A stretch of 64,000 nt of DNA from NCBI GenBank assembly GCA_965222315.1, contig OZ244951.1, positions 3,410,001 to 3,474,000 on the forward strand, written 5' to 3'. The number at the start of each line of letters is the position of its first letter. Position 1 is the first letter of the stretch. A program made the translations under genes and the position numbers. A model generated the notes under the pieces. It worked only from the letters and a program-made list of their open reading frames with translations, was not told the origin of the DNA and did not search any database. This stretch comes from JACKII01 sp965222315. GTDB lineage: Bacteria; Pseudomonadota; Alphaproteobacteria; Bin95. Positions 25,820 to 34,283 of this stretch are shown in pieces.

Positions 25820-26584
25820 ATGACTGGCAGAGTAGAAGGCAAGGTAGCGTTGGTGACCGGAGGTGGGTCGGGTCTAGGCCGGGCGACCGCATTAACCCTT
25901 GCCAGAGAAGGGGCCGCCGTCGTGATCACCGACCTGCGCGAACCAAGCGCTGCGGAAACCGTTTCCATGATCGCGGATGCCGGTGGCACGGCACGGGCGA
26001 TGGCCCAGGACGTGACGGACGAGGCGCAATGGCAGACAATCTTCGCCTCGCTCCGCGCCAATGAGGGCCGCCTGGACATCCTCTTCAACAATGCGGGTGT
26101 TAGCAATAATGGCGTCATGCTGGCGGACACGACCCTGGAGCACTGGCGTCACGTCAACGCGGCGAATGTGGAGGGCGTATTCCTCGGCACCAAGTACGGC
26201 ATCGAGCTGATGGCGGAGAGCGGCGGTGGCTCCATCGTCAACGTCTCGTCGATCTATGGCAAAGTGGGCGCCGTTGGTTCCGTCGCCTACAATGCCAGCA
26301 AGGGCGCTGTCTGCCTCCTGAGCAAAGGCGCGGCGCTCGAATGCGGCAAGGCCGGGAACGGCGTGCGGGTCAATTCGGTCCATCCAGGCTTTATCGAGAC
26401 CGCCATGACCGCGGAGCGCTTCAAGGACAATGCTGCCCGCGACTGGATGATCGGGCGCACCCCTATCGGCCGGTCAGGCGTGCCCCAGGACATCGCTAAC
26501 GGCGTCCTCTACCTCGCCAGCGACGAAAGCTCGTTCGTCACCGGCGCGGAACTGGTGATCGACGGCGGATTTACCGCAATTTAG
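25820..26584 (+). CDS. Short-chain dehydrogenase/reductase
   Basis: This 254-residue classical SDR has the cofactor motif TGGGSGLGRATALTL, NNAGVSNNG, the catalytic Ser in IVNVSSIYGKVG and YNASKGA (YxxxK). The acidic residue after beta-2 (ITDLRE) indicates NAD preference. AGGAGG at 25807-25812 is seven bases from ATG 25820 and only one from ATG 25814, deciding the start. It oxidises or reduces a hydroxyl/keto group of unknown identity. Confidence 0.88.
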   Translation: MTGRVEGKVALVTGGGSGLGRATALTLAREGAAVVITDLREPSAAETVSMIADAGGTARAMAQDVTDEAQWQTIFASLRANEGRLDILFNNAGVSNNGVMLADTTLEHWRHVNAANVEGVFLGTKYGIELMAESGGGSIVNVSSIYGKVGAVGSVAYNASKGAVCLLSKGAALECGKAGNGVRVNSVHPGFIETAMTAERFKDNAARDWMIGRTPIGRSGVPQDIANGVLYLASDESSFVTGAELVIDGGFTAI

Positions 26585-26618
26585 CGTTCAAACAGCCCAA
26601 TAGGGATCATTGTCGGGA

Positions 26619-27017
26619 TCAGGTCCAGGTCTTCTTCGGCGGGGACTTGATCTCGACCTGCACCGAATCCTCCAGCGCCTCGTGATAGTGCGGCACGCCG
26701 GCGGGATGAATCCAGGTATCGCCCGGCTCCGCGATGAATTCCTCGCCGGCAATCACGACCCGCACCTTGCCCTTCACCAGATAGCAAATGCTTTCGTGGT
26801 CCGGGTGGGCGTGCTCCGGGTCGACAAGCCCCTTCTCGCGATGGGCCTCCAGGAACACCATGTCCTGGCCGACCATTAGCGGCTTGATCGAGAGATTGTG
26901 ACCGTTCTGGCTCTCCGGCTGGCCTTCCAGCGCTTTCACATGCTCGGCCGGAATGTCGGCGTTGCGGACGAAGTGCGACTTGGTCTGGCTAAGGGTCCGT
27001 TCAGCTTGGGAACTCAT
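26619..27017 (-). CDS. Cupin-domain protein
   Basis: This 132-residue single-domain cupin has the metal motif EHAHPDHESICYLVKGKVRV (His, His, Glu) at about residues 67-86 and the second motif GDTWIHPAGVPHYHEA with its His. It has no export signal. Such small cupins are isomerases, dioxygenases or ligand sensors; the substrate cannot be told. Its ATG overlaps the stop of the upstream membrane protein gene (ATGA), so the two are translationally coupled. Confidence 0.8.
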   Translation of the reverse strand: MSSQAERTLSQTKSHFVRNADIPAEHVKALEGQPESQNGHNLSIKPLMVGQDMVFLEAHREKGLVDPEHAHPDHESICYLVKGKVRVVIAGEEFIAEPGDTWIHPAGVPHYHEALEDSVQVEIKSPPKKTWT

Positions 27018-27295
27018 GGGCGGATACCTCTCGGTTTGCGGCGGGGATCGGTTGCGGCTAGTACGCGGAACATGGAGCGTGGCATTTTGCGCCCTGCCTG
27101 GCGCAGCCATCCATCGAATTTCGGCCACCGGCGGCGGCCACGGCGCACGAGTTCGGGCGCCCAGTTGCTGTTGGTCAGCAGCAAAACCAGCCCGACCGCC
27201 ATCATCAGCAGGCCGAACGGGATCGGCAGCGGAAACACCACCATGCCGCTCAGAAACAACACCAGTCCCAAGCTGCCCAGCACCATTCGGCGCAT
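27014..27295 (-). CDS. Small two-helix membrane protein (PGPGW-like)
   Basis: This 93-residue protein has two hydrophobic stretches at about residues 4-20 and 25-42 separated by a PLPIPFG turn, then a basic Trp-rich cytoplasmic tail. The layout is like the putative transmembrane PGPGW family, though the name motif is not exact. Its 3' end overlaps the cupin gene by four bases. Function is unknown. Confidence 0.65.
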   Translation of the reverse strand: MRRMVLGSLGLVLFLSGMVVFPLPIPFGLLMMAVGLVLLLTNSNWAPELVRRGRRRWPKFDGWLRQAGRKMPRSMFRVLAATDPRRKPRGIRP

Positions 27296-27385
27296 TAACG
27301 CTCCTCAAGCAGCCGGTTTCGCACCGGCCACAAAGCCGCTAAGGTTCAAAAAATCAGACGCCCATACTAAGAGGAAAGCAGGGTC

Positions 27386-28237
27386 ATGAGCAAAGCCGTT
27401 TCGGGGCTCGATCACGCCGTGATCGCCGTCAATGATTTAGAAGCCTCGTGCCGTATTTACAACAAGCTCGGCTTCACCAACGTGCCGATGGGCAACCATC
27501 AGAACCGGGCCACCGCCAATTATTGCATCATGTTTCCGGACACCTACCTGGAACTGCTGGGCATGAACCAGCCGGAGCTGCCGGATTTCGGTTTCAAGGA
27601 GTTCCTCTCGACCCGCGGCGAAGGCTTCCAGCGCCTGGCCAATGGCACGCCCGAGGCCGACGACATCGCCGCCGAGTTGCGGGAGCGCGGCCTGGAAATC
27701 GAGGACCCGCTGCTGCTGGAGCGGCCGCAGGAAGAGCCCAAGGGCATGGTGACGTTCAACAATGTCATGATCCCCAAGGAGCAGACCGCCGGAATCTGGA
27801 CGTTCTTCTGCTGCCACCGCACGCCGGACCTGATGCGCACGCCTGCCTGGCTGAAGCACGCGAACGGCGCGGTCGCCCTGGCGTCGGCGACGGCCATTGT
27901 GGAGGATCTGGCAGCCTCCCGTGAGGCCATGGCCAAGGTTTACGGCAAGGACGCACTGCATGAAGCGCCCCACGGCTTCAGCGCACACCTGCCGCGGGGC
28001 AAGGTACACGTCACCACGCCAAAAGGCTTCCCGACCCTCCATATCGGCGCAGCGATGCCCAAGGGCCCCCTGCCCCGCTGGTATGCCCTGCGCATTGCGG
28101 TCAAGGATCTGGGCGCGACCGAGCAGTACCTGGCCGCCAAGCATGTGGTGCCGGAGCATATGTTCGACGGCAGCCTGCGCATCTTCCCGGAGGACGCTTG
28201 CGGTGTGCTGATCGAGTTCGTCGCTGCGGCGCACTAG
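27386..28237 (+). CDS. VOC/glyoxalase-superfamily protein
   Basis: This 283-residue protein has an N-terminal vicinal-oxygen-chelate domain (GLDHAVIAVNDLEASCRIYNKLGF, then MFPDTYLELLGMNQ with a metal-type Glu). The second half repeats the fold more weakly (LASATAIVEDLAASREAM; LRIAVKDLGATEQYL), resembling the Glyoxalase_3 arrangement. Such proteins are dioxygenases, isomerases or lyases on unknown substrates. It is on the same strand as, and 204 bases upstream of, the unrecognised 456-residue gene. Confidence 0.75.
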   Translation: MSKAVSGLDHAVIAVNDLEASCRIYNKLGFTNVPMGNHQNRATANYCIMFPDTYLELLGMNQPELPDFGFKEFLSTRGEGFQRLANGTPEADDIAAELRERGLEIEDPLLLERPQEEPKGMVTFNNVMIPKEQTAGIWTFFCCHRTPDLMRTPAWLKHANGAVALASATAIVEDLAASREAMAKVYGKDALHEAPHGFSAHLPRGKVHVTTPKGFPTLHIGAAMPKGPLPRWYALRIAVKDLGATEQYLAAKHVVPEHMFDGSLRIFPEDACGVLIEFVAAAH

Positions 28238-28441
28238 GAATACCCCGCCACGAAACACCCGCCCGCACGCCCCGCAACCGCACCTCTACCAGCGCCAAAG
28301 TCGCGCATTCGCAGCGCTTCCTTCTTTACCTCTGCGGTTGGCATCGGCATTGTGCGCTCACTCGGATTGCGACCGGTGCCGCTTGTTCTGTGGAATTGGC
28401 CTGCGCCCGCATGAAGCAACACACAACGGAAGACCGACCAT

Positions 28442-29812
28442 ATGCTCGACTTGATGAAAATCGCCCGCACCGAGGCTGACGGTGGCGACCTGTTCGGCGA
28501 ACTCGAAAAGATCCACCGCCCGACCGACATGCGCCCGGCCGGCTACCCGGATGCCGTGATCTGGGAAGGCGGCAACTTCACCGGCGATTGCGAGCCGGTC
28601 GCCCACTCGCTGACCGACGCCTACGCCCTGCTCGGCACCATTGCTGCCGTCGATATTCTGGGCCTGCCTTACTACGGCGTGCCGATGTGGTCGCAGTACC
28701 GCCACGACACCAAGCTGGAAGCACTGTCCTGGTTCGGTAACGTGCCCGTCACCTCCATCAAGTGGTCCACTGCGGGCGACGCCTATGTCAATGACGGCAA
28801 TGGCAACAAGGTCGTCGTGATGGGCAAGTCGGGCAACGCGCCGCTGCGGACCCAGGCAGGCGTCTATTGCAACGTCCGCCCCTATGGCCCGATCACGGCC
28901 GTGCGCTGCATGCCCTGCCTGCCGTACAGCCAGGACCGCGCCAAGTTTAAGGTCGATCCGGCCACCGGCAATGTTCACTCCGAGATGAACACCCCCGGCG
29001 TGCAGATGGCCTATGCCAACCGCCTGTTCCTGAAAATGGTGCACGAGACCGGCCGTGTCGGCCGAGTGGCCATGAAGCCGACCCAGGCGATGGAAGACGG
29101 CATCAATGCCGGCCTGCATTCCTGGATGCTGCAGGGCACCAAGTTCAAGGTAGGCCGCAAATACGCCGTCGATCCGTATGTCGAGCACAAGGAGCGCATC
29201 GACGCCATCGTCGCGCTGCTGCCGGCCGATTTCAAGGACGGCATGGAGAACTGGGGCGGCCAGATCGAGCAGCACATCTCCGATACCAATTACGGCATTC
29301 TTCTGTGGGACTTGATCGAGCAGCGCGAGTCGATCGTGCTGGCGACCGACCTCGACGGCGACCGCCTGACCGATCTGATGGCCGACGTTTCCGACCCGCT
29401 GCGTGCCTTCGGCGACCGCGTGCTGAAGCATGTGGGCAGCGACAAGTCCATGCGCTCGCTTTGGGGCGACATGGGCTACACCACCGGCAACGGTCGCGAC
29501 ATGACCAGCGTCATGCACCGTATGTCAGGCCCGCCGATCCACGAGCAGACCCTCGGCTCCGCCGACGCGATGCTGCTGCGTTTGTTGGACGGCGACGAGT
29601 CCATGGGCGGCACCAAGCAGCCCTACGACCCGCGCATCCACTTCGTGCTGATCCGCGACGCCTACATCGACGCCAACCCCGGGAACGAGAAGGTGAAGAA
29701 GTTCCTCGACGACGCCCTGGCGAAGTTCGACGAAGTCTATGGCGACACCCGCCCCGGCTTCCTGGAAGGCTACAAGGCGCTGAAAGAAGCGATCACCCCC
29801 TGGGGCGCCTAA
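28442..29812 (+). CDS. Unrecognised 456-residue protein
   Basis: I do not recognise this protein. It is a well-formed gene: GGAAG nine bases before ATG, typical GC3-rich codons, and a terminator after the stop. The product is soluble, without signal peptide or membrane helices. Noteworthy segments are VIWEGGNFTGDCEPVAHSL near residue 40, a Cys pair in AVRCMPCLPYSQDRAKF near 156, an ATDLDGDRLTDLMADV stretch near 302 and a C-terminal helical region. The DLDGDRLTD run recalls calcium-binding or phosphatase-like acidic loops, but this is too weak for a call. Confidence 0.7.
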   Translation: MLDLMKIARTEADGGDLFGELEKIHRPTDMRPAGYPDAVIWEGGNFTGDCEPVAHSLTDAYALLGTIAAVDILGLPYYGVPMWSQYRHDTKLEALSWFGNVPVTSIKWSTAGDAYVNDGNGNKVVVMGKSGNAPLRTQAGVYCNVRPYGPITAVRCMPCLPYSQDRAKFKVDPATGNVHSEMNTPGVQMAYANRLFLKMVHETGRVGRVAMKPTQAMEDGINAGLHSWMLQGTKFKVGRKYAVDPYVEHKERIDAIVALLPADFKDGMENWGGQIEQHISDTNYGILLWDLIEQRESIVLATDLDGDRLTDLMADVSDPLRAFGDRVLKHVGSDKSMRSLWGDMGYTTGNGRDMTSVMHRMSGPPIHEQTLGSADAMLLRLLDGDESMGGTKQPYDPRIHFVLIRDAYIDANPGNEKVKKFLDDALAKFDEVYGDTRPGFLEGYKALKEAITPWGA

Positions 29813-29841
29813 GCGTTTTAGCGGCTAAACGCTAGTCTATG

Positions 29842-29877
29842 ACGGGCGGCTTCCAGCGATGGAGGCCGCCCGTTTCT
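29842..29877 (+). terminator. Probable terminator after the 456-residue gene
   Basis: ACGGGCGGCTTCC (29842-29854) and GGAGGCCGCCCGT (29861-29873) form a 13-bp stem with one G-T wobble and a 6-base loop, followed by TTTCTC. The T-run is short but the stem is very stable. It lies between convergent genes and could serve both. Confidence 0.6.
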
Positions 29878-29909
29878 CGTTGCCAGTACCAAGCAGGCGC
29901 GAAAAACGC

Positions 29910-30674
29910 CTACGCCCGCCTCCCGGTGGCGGCCAGGTAGGCGGATGCCCCCGCCCCCAACAGGCGCGGCAGATGGTTGTAGATGTAAAGGCAGCCGTTC
30001 CCGACGACTTCCGCCACGGCATCCGCAGCCGCGGGCATGCCCGGCGCCTTGCCAGCCGCCCGGATCTTCGCGAGCGTTTCCTGGATCGCCGCTGCCACTG
30101 GCGGCGCCGTGGCATTGCCGGGGAAACCCAGCGACTGGGAGAGGTCGGAAGGGCCGATGAAGAACACGTCGATGCCCGGCACGGTCAGGATCTGATCGAC
30201 GTTCGGCAGGGCTTCCTTGTCCTCGATCTGCACACAGACGAGCGAGGCCGCATTCGCCTGCTCGACAAAATCCGTCATCTTGGCGCCCAGCCCCCAGCGG
30301 TCGGGTCTGGTGCCCGCTGCCAGGCCCCGCGATCCCGCCGGCCCGAATTTGACCGCGGCGACGGCGCGCTCCGCATCCGCCTTGGTGATCACGTGCGGCA
30401 CCTGCACGCCCATCGCGCCCCGGTCCATCACCTGTTGAATTTCCGACGAAGCGTTGCTGCGCGGCCTGGCTATCGGCGTGATGCCCACGGCATCCGCCGC
30501 CATTGCCATGAGTTCCAGGTCGCCGGGGCCGATGGAGCCATGCTCGCAATCCAGCAGCACCCAGTCGAATCCCGCATGGCCGATCATCTCCACCAGTTGC
30601 GGCGAGGCGAACATCATGGAGACGCCGAAGGCAGGCTCGCCGCGGGCGATCTTGTCTTTCATTCGGTTTTGCAT
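29910..30674 (-). CDS. HpcH/HpaI-family aldolase
   Basis: This 254-residue class II pyruvate aldolase is of the HpcH/HpaI family: FDWVLLDCEHGSIGPGDLE with the metal/catalytic region near residue 40, a conserved Arg in ARPRSNASSEIQQVMDRGA, QVPHVITKADAERAV, and the metal ligands in VCVQIEDKEAL and FIGPSDLSQSLG. It splits a 2-keto-3-deoxy or 4-hydroxy-2-keto acid into pyruvate plus an aldehyde. No adjacent sugar-acid or aromatic genes identify the substrate. Confidence 0.85.
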   Translation of the reverse strand: MQNRMKDKIARGEPAFGVSMMFASPQLVEMIGHAGFDWVLLDCEHGSIGPGDLELMAMAADAVGITPIARPRSNASSEIQQVMDRGAMGVQVPHVITKADAERAVAAVKFGPAGSRGLAAGTRPDRWGLGAKMTDFVEQANAASLVCVQIEDKEALPNVDQILTVPGIDVFFIGPSDLSQSLGFPGNATAPPVAAAIQETLAKIRAAGKAPGMPAAADAVAEVVGNGCLYIYNHLPRLLGAGASAYLAATGRRA

Positions 30675-30769
30675 CTGGCGGCGCCTCTTGCTGACGGTCG
30701 GGGGACCAGCATGCTACAGTACCAGCATCCGATTCAGGCACGGAAATTCGCCAGGAAAGGCCGACTACG

Positions 30770-31633
30770 ATGGTCCAACTCACTGACGCCGAAGTCACCA
30801 CTCGCGAGGTTCTGGACTGGCAGGGCCTGCACCTGCTGCACTGGCACACCTCCTCCTGCTCCCAGAAGCTGCGCATCGCCCTTGCGCTGAAAGGCGCGGA
30901 CTGGACCGGCCATCTGGTTAGCCTGCCCAAGGCGGAGAACACCACCCCCTGGTTCATGGGCATCAACCCCCGCGGCCTGGTGCCGGTGCTGGTGCATGAC
31001 GGCGCAGTGCATGTAGAGAGCAATGACCTGCTCTTCTGGCTGGAGGAGCGCTACCCGGACCCACCGCTGATCCCCGCAGGCCGGGAGGCCGAGGTTAGGG
31101 CGGCGCTCGCGCAAGAAGATGCCCTGCACCTGAATCTCCGCACCTTGAGCTTCCGCTTTGTCTTCGGGCGCAACGGCCCGACCAAGACGGCGGAGCAAAT
31201 GGAGAACTACCGCACGCTTGGCACGGGCACGGTCGGCGGTCAGCCCGACACGTCAAAGCCGAAGGAAGTGGCCTATTACGACCGGATGGCAGAGGAAGGC
31301 ATTACCGACAACGCCTGCCGCGCGGCCTTCGCCAGCTTTCGGCAGGAGTACGACCGCATCGACGCCCTGTTCGCCCACCAGCCCTATATTTTGGGCGATG
31401 AGTTCTCGCTGCTGGACATTGCCTGGTACGTCTACACGTTCCGCCTGAACCTGGGCGGCTACCCCTTCCAGCGCCTGCACCCGAATGTTGCCGCCTGGTT
31501 CGCCCGCTTGGATGCCCGCCCCGAATTCCGGCGGGAGGTCACGTTACCGCCTGAGATGATTCCAGTCCACGAGACCGCCAAGGCCAAGCAGCGGGAGACC
31601 GGCGCAACGATGACCGCTATCGTGGGGCACTAG
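30770..31633 (+). CDS. Glutathione S-transferase family protein
   Basis: This 287-residue GST is longer than average. The thioredoxin-like domain starts at about residue 20 (LLHWHTSSCSQKLRIALALKG) with the GSH site NPRGLVPVLVHDG and ESNDLLFWLEERYP. The helical domain has the capping motif SLLDIAWYVYTF. The SSCSQKLR active-site segment keeps a Ser/Cys dipole typical of beta/omega-like bacterial GSTs. It is divergent from the aldolase and 65 bases ahead of the enoyl-CoA hydratase, so it may belong to that unit. Confidence 0.82.
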   Translation: MVQLTDAEVTTREVLDWQGLHLLHWHTSSCSQKLRIALALKGADWTGHLVSLPKAENTTPWFMGINPRGLVPVLVHDGAVHVESNDLLFWLEERYPDPPLIPAGREAEVRAALAQEDALHLNLRTLSFRFVFGRNGPTKTAEQMENYRTLGTGTVGGQPDTSKPKEVAYYDRMAEEGITDNACRAAFASFRQEYDRIDALFAHQPYILGDEFSLLDIAWYVYTFRLNLGGYPFQRLHPNVAAWFARLDARPEFRREVTLPPEMIPVHETAKAKQRETGATMTAIVGH

Positions 31634-31698
31634 CGGTCTTTAAAGGGCATGGCTACACTCGCCTCAACAAGAGACCCCTACCCGAGGAAATCCCGCCC

Positions 31699-32508
31699 AT
31701 GACCGAAGCCCGCGTTCTCCTGGACGTTAAAGATGGCATTGCCACGCTCACCCTGAACCATCCGGAGGCACTGAACGCTTTCGGCTTTAAGCTCAAGCAG
31801 GATATGAGCGCCGCGCTCGACCGGCTGGATGCCGCCATAGCAGACCGGTCCGCCCGCTGCCTGGTTATCACCGGGGCTGGTCGCGGTTTCTCCTCCGGCG
31901 CGAACCTGAATGACCCGGACAAACCGCCCCGTGACCGGGAGGCGGAAGCCCGCGGCGAGGCCAAGACCGACCTGGAAGACTTCTACAATCCCACCCTCAT
32001 CCGCCTGCGCGAACTCTCCATTCCCACCGTCGCCGCCATCAACGGCGTCGCCGCCGGCGTCGGCATGAGCCTCGCGCTGTCCTGCGATTTCAAGGTGATG
32101 GCCAAGTCGGGCTTCTTCCTGCAGGCCTTCGCCCGCATCGGCCTGGTGCCGGATGGCGGCTCCTCCTGGATACTGCCGCGTCTGATCGGCATGAACCGCG
32201 CTTTGGAGCTTTCCATGCTGGCCGAACGCCTGCCTGCGGAGAAGGCTGCGGAATGGGGCATGATCACCAAATGCGTCGAGGACAATGCGGTGATGGACGA
32301 GTCTCTGGCCCTTGCCCGCCGCCTGGCCGATGGCCCGAAAGCGCTGGGCCTGATCCGGCAGATGTACTGGGCCAGCCTGGAGAACGACTATGCCGGCCAG
32401 ATGCAGCTGGAGTCCGACCTGCAAAAGCAGGCTGGCATGACCAAAGATCACGACGAAGGCGTCGCCGCCTTCCGCGAAAAACGCGACGCCAAGTTCATAG
32501 GAGCCTGA
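31699..32508 (+). CDS. Enoyl-CoA hydratase/isomerase family protein
   Basis: This 269-residue crotonase-fold protein has oxyanion-hole segments VITGAGRGFSSGANLNDP (about residue 57) and AAINGVAAGVGMSLALSCDF (about 112), and one catalytic Glu region in IGLVPDGGSSWILPRLIG. It hydrates or isomerises an enoyl-CoA. Its stop is three bases from the thiolase-like gene, forming a compact three-gene unit with the DUF35 protein. Confidence 0.88.
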   Translation: MTEARVLLDVKDGIATLTLNHPEALNAFGFKLKQDMSAALDRLDAAIADRSARCLVITGAGRGFSSGANLNDPDKPPRDREAEARGEAKTDLEDFYNPTLIRLRELSIPTVAAINGVAAGVGMSLALSCDFKVMAKSGFFLQAFARIGLVPDGGSSWILPRLIGMNRALELSMLAERLPAEKAAEWGMITKCVEDNAVMDESLALARRLADGPKALGLIRQMYWASLENDYAGQMQLESDLQKQAGMTKDHDEGVAAFREKRDAKFIGA

Positions 32509-32511
32509 CCC

Positions 32512-33690
32512 ATGGCAGGAGATATCAGAGGCAAGGTGGCCATCGCCGGGATCGGCGAGACCACCTATTACAAGCACGGTCAGGCGCCCGACAGCGAGTT
32601 CAAGCTGGCACTGATGGCCATCCTGAACGCCGCTGAAGACGCAGGTATCGACGCCCGCGACATTGACGGATTCTGCTCCTACTCCAACGACCGGAACGAG
32701 CCCTCGCGCCTGTCTGCGGCGCTGGGCATCAAAGACCTGAAGTACTCGGTCATGCAATGGGGCGGCGGCGGTGGCGGCGGCGCTGCGGCGGTCGGCACGG
32801 CGGCGGCGGCGATTGCAGCGGGCTACGCCGATTGCGTTGTGGTGTTCCGCTCGCTGGCCCAAGGCCAGTTCCAGCGCTTCGGTGCCGCGGCTCCGGCGAC
32901 CACGGTCTCCGGCGACAATGCCTACCTCTTCCCCTACGGCCTGTTTTCGCCTGCCCAGCGGTTCGCCATGAAGACCATGCGCTTCATGCATGACCACAAG
33001 ATCGAACGGTCGGCTTTGCGGGCGCTGTCGCTCGCCAGCTACCACCATGCCCAGGCAAACCCGCGCGCGGTCATGTATGGACGCCCGCTGGACGAGGAGA
33101 AGTACGACAACTCCCGTTGGATCGTGGAGCCGTTCCGCCTGTTCGATTGCTGTCTGGAGAATGACGGCGCGGCAGCCCTGATCCTGGTTTCGGCGGAAAA
33201 GGCGCGCGATCTGAAGCAGACCCCCGCCTACATCCTGGGCGCGGCTCAAGGGTCGGAGTACCGCAACAACGCGCCGGCCCACAACGCACCCACCTATGCC
33301 AGTTCCAGCTTCACCACCGTCGCCCCGCGCCTCTACGAGAACGCAGGCATCGGACCGAAGGACGTGGACGTGGTGCAGTCCTACGAGAACTTCACCGGCG
33401 GCGTGCTGATGAGCCTGGTCGAGCACGACCTGGTCAAAGCCGACGAGGCTAACGAGTTCCTGACCCTCGACAATCTGAAGGCCGACGGCGGCAAGCTGCC
33501 GCTCAACACCTCTGGCGGCAACCTGGCGGAATGCTACATGCACGGCCTGGAGCTTCAGGTCGAAGCCGTACGCCAATTGCGCGGCACCTCCACGTCCCAA
33601 GTGCCAAAGGTCGACGTTTCCCTGGTATGTGCCGGTCCCATGGTGACGCCGGTCTCAAGCTGCGTATTCGGATCGGAGGCCACCCTATGA
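32512..33690 (+). CDS. Thiolase-like protein lacking the catalytic Cys (Ltp2/lipid-transfer type)
   Basis: This 392-residue thiolase-fold protein is of the SCP-x/lipid-transfer group. At the position of the thiolase nucleophile the sequence is VMQWGGGGGGGAAAVGTAAA (about residues 80-99), with Gly instead of Cys. The C-terminal GHPxGxTG motif is replaced by TSGGNLAECYMHGLE, while a C-terminal VCAGPM remains. It is therefore unlikely to do Claisen chemistry. In actinobacterial steroid degradation, such proteins (Ltp2) with a DUF35 partner act as retro-aldolases. The downstream overlapping DUF35 gene supports that model here. Confidence 0.8.
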   Translation: MAGDIRGKVAIAGIGETTYYKHGQAPDSEFKLALMAILNAAEDAGIDARDIDGFCSYSNDRNEPSRLSAALGIKDLKYSVMQWGGGGGGGAAAVGTAAAAIAAGYADCVVVFRSLAQGQFQRFGAAAPATTVSGDNAYLFPYGLFSPAQRFAMKTMRFMHDHKIERSALRALSLASYHHAQANPRAVMYGRPLDEEKYDNSRWIVEPFRLFDCCLENDGAAALILVSAEKARDLKQTPAYILGAAQGSEYRNNAPAHNAPTYASSSFTTVAPRLYENAGIGPKDVDVVQSYENFTGGVLMSLVEHDLVKADEANEFLTLDNLKADGGKLPLNTSGGNLAECYMHGLELQVEAVRQLRGTSTSQVPKVDVSLVCAGPMVTPVSSCVFGSEATL

Positions 33691-34130
33691 GCCAATCCTA
33701 CCTGCCAGAAGGTCTGCCCGCCCCGGTTCCCGAAACCGACGGCCTCTCCACCCCATATTGGGAAGGCCTGAAGGCCGAGAAGCTGATGGTCCAGCAATGC
33801 GGTAGCTGCGGCACCTACCAGTTTGGCCCGGAATGGATCTGCCACAAGTGCCACTCCTTCGACATGAACTGGGTCGAGGCGGAGGGCAAAGGCACCATCT
33901 ATAGCTGGGAACGCGCCTGGCACCCGGTACACCCAGCGCTCCGCGCCCGCGAGGAGCCCTATATCGTGGTACTGGTGGAGCTTAAGGGTGCTGGCAATGT
34001 GCGCATGATCGGCAACCTGCTGGGCGACCCGCACCAGGACGTCGTGATCGGCAGCGACGTGGAGGTCGTGTTCGAGCATCACGCCGAGAACGACCCGCCC
34101 TATACGCTGGCCCATTGGAAGGTTGTGTAG
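33687..34130 (+). CDS. DUF35 OB-fold protein with N-terminal zinc ribbon
   Basis: This 147-residue protein has the classic DUF35 layout: an N-terminal helix contacting an acyl-CoA partner (YWEGLKAEKLMVQQC), a rubredoxin-like zinc ribbon CGSCGTYQFGPEWICHKCHS (four Cys) and a C-terminal OB fold. DUF35 subunits pair with thiolase-fold or hydratase partners and close their active sites. The ATG overlaps the stop of the thiolase-like gene (ATGA), with GGAGG upstream, so an obligate complex is likely. Confidence 0.88.
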   Translation: MSQSYLPEGLPAPVPETDGLSTPYWEGLKAEKLMVQQCGSCGTYQFGPEWICHKCHSFDMNWVEAEGKGTIYSWERAWHPVHPALRAREEPYIVVLVELKGAGNVRMIGNLLGDPHQDVVIGSDVEVVFEHHAENDPPYTLAHWKVV

Positions 34131-34186
34131 AGCCAGGCCACGGTCGGGAGAAGCGTCGGCGCTTCAACTGGCATCCAAAATCTACT

Positions 34187-34217
34187 CCCCGGACGGCTCG
34201 CCAGAGACGGTCCGGGG
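34187..34217. repeat. 31-base hairpin repeat, copy 1 (second copy at 59107)
   Basis: CCCCGGAC (34187-34194) pairs with GTCCGGGG (34210-34217) around a 15-base loop beginning GGCTCG. The copy at 59107-59137 has the same length and matches at 28 of 31 bases, the differences lying only in the loop. Both lie in gene-free DNA downstream of a plus-strand operon. It looks like a dispersed REP-like element. Confidence 0.7.
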
Positions 34218-34283
34218 GATGGAGTGTTCTCGCGGCATCAATTCAGCTACTAATTTACCGCAAACCAACTTTTCCCCAAAACA

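Noticed and set aside
31678..33600. 640-codon minus-strand frame opposite the hydratase and thiolase-like genes
   Set aside because: The opposite strand encodes recognisable crotonase and thiolase-fold proteins with good starts; this one has no family.
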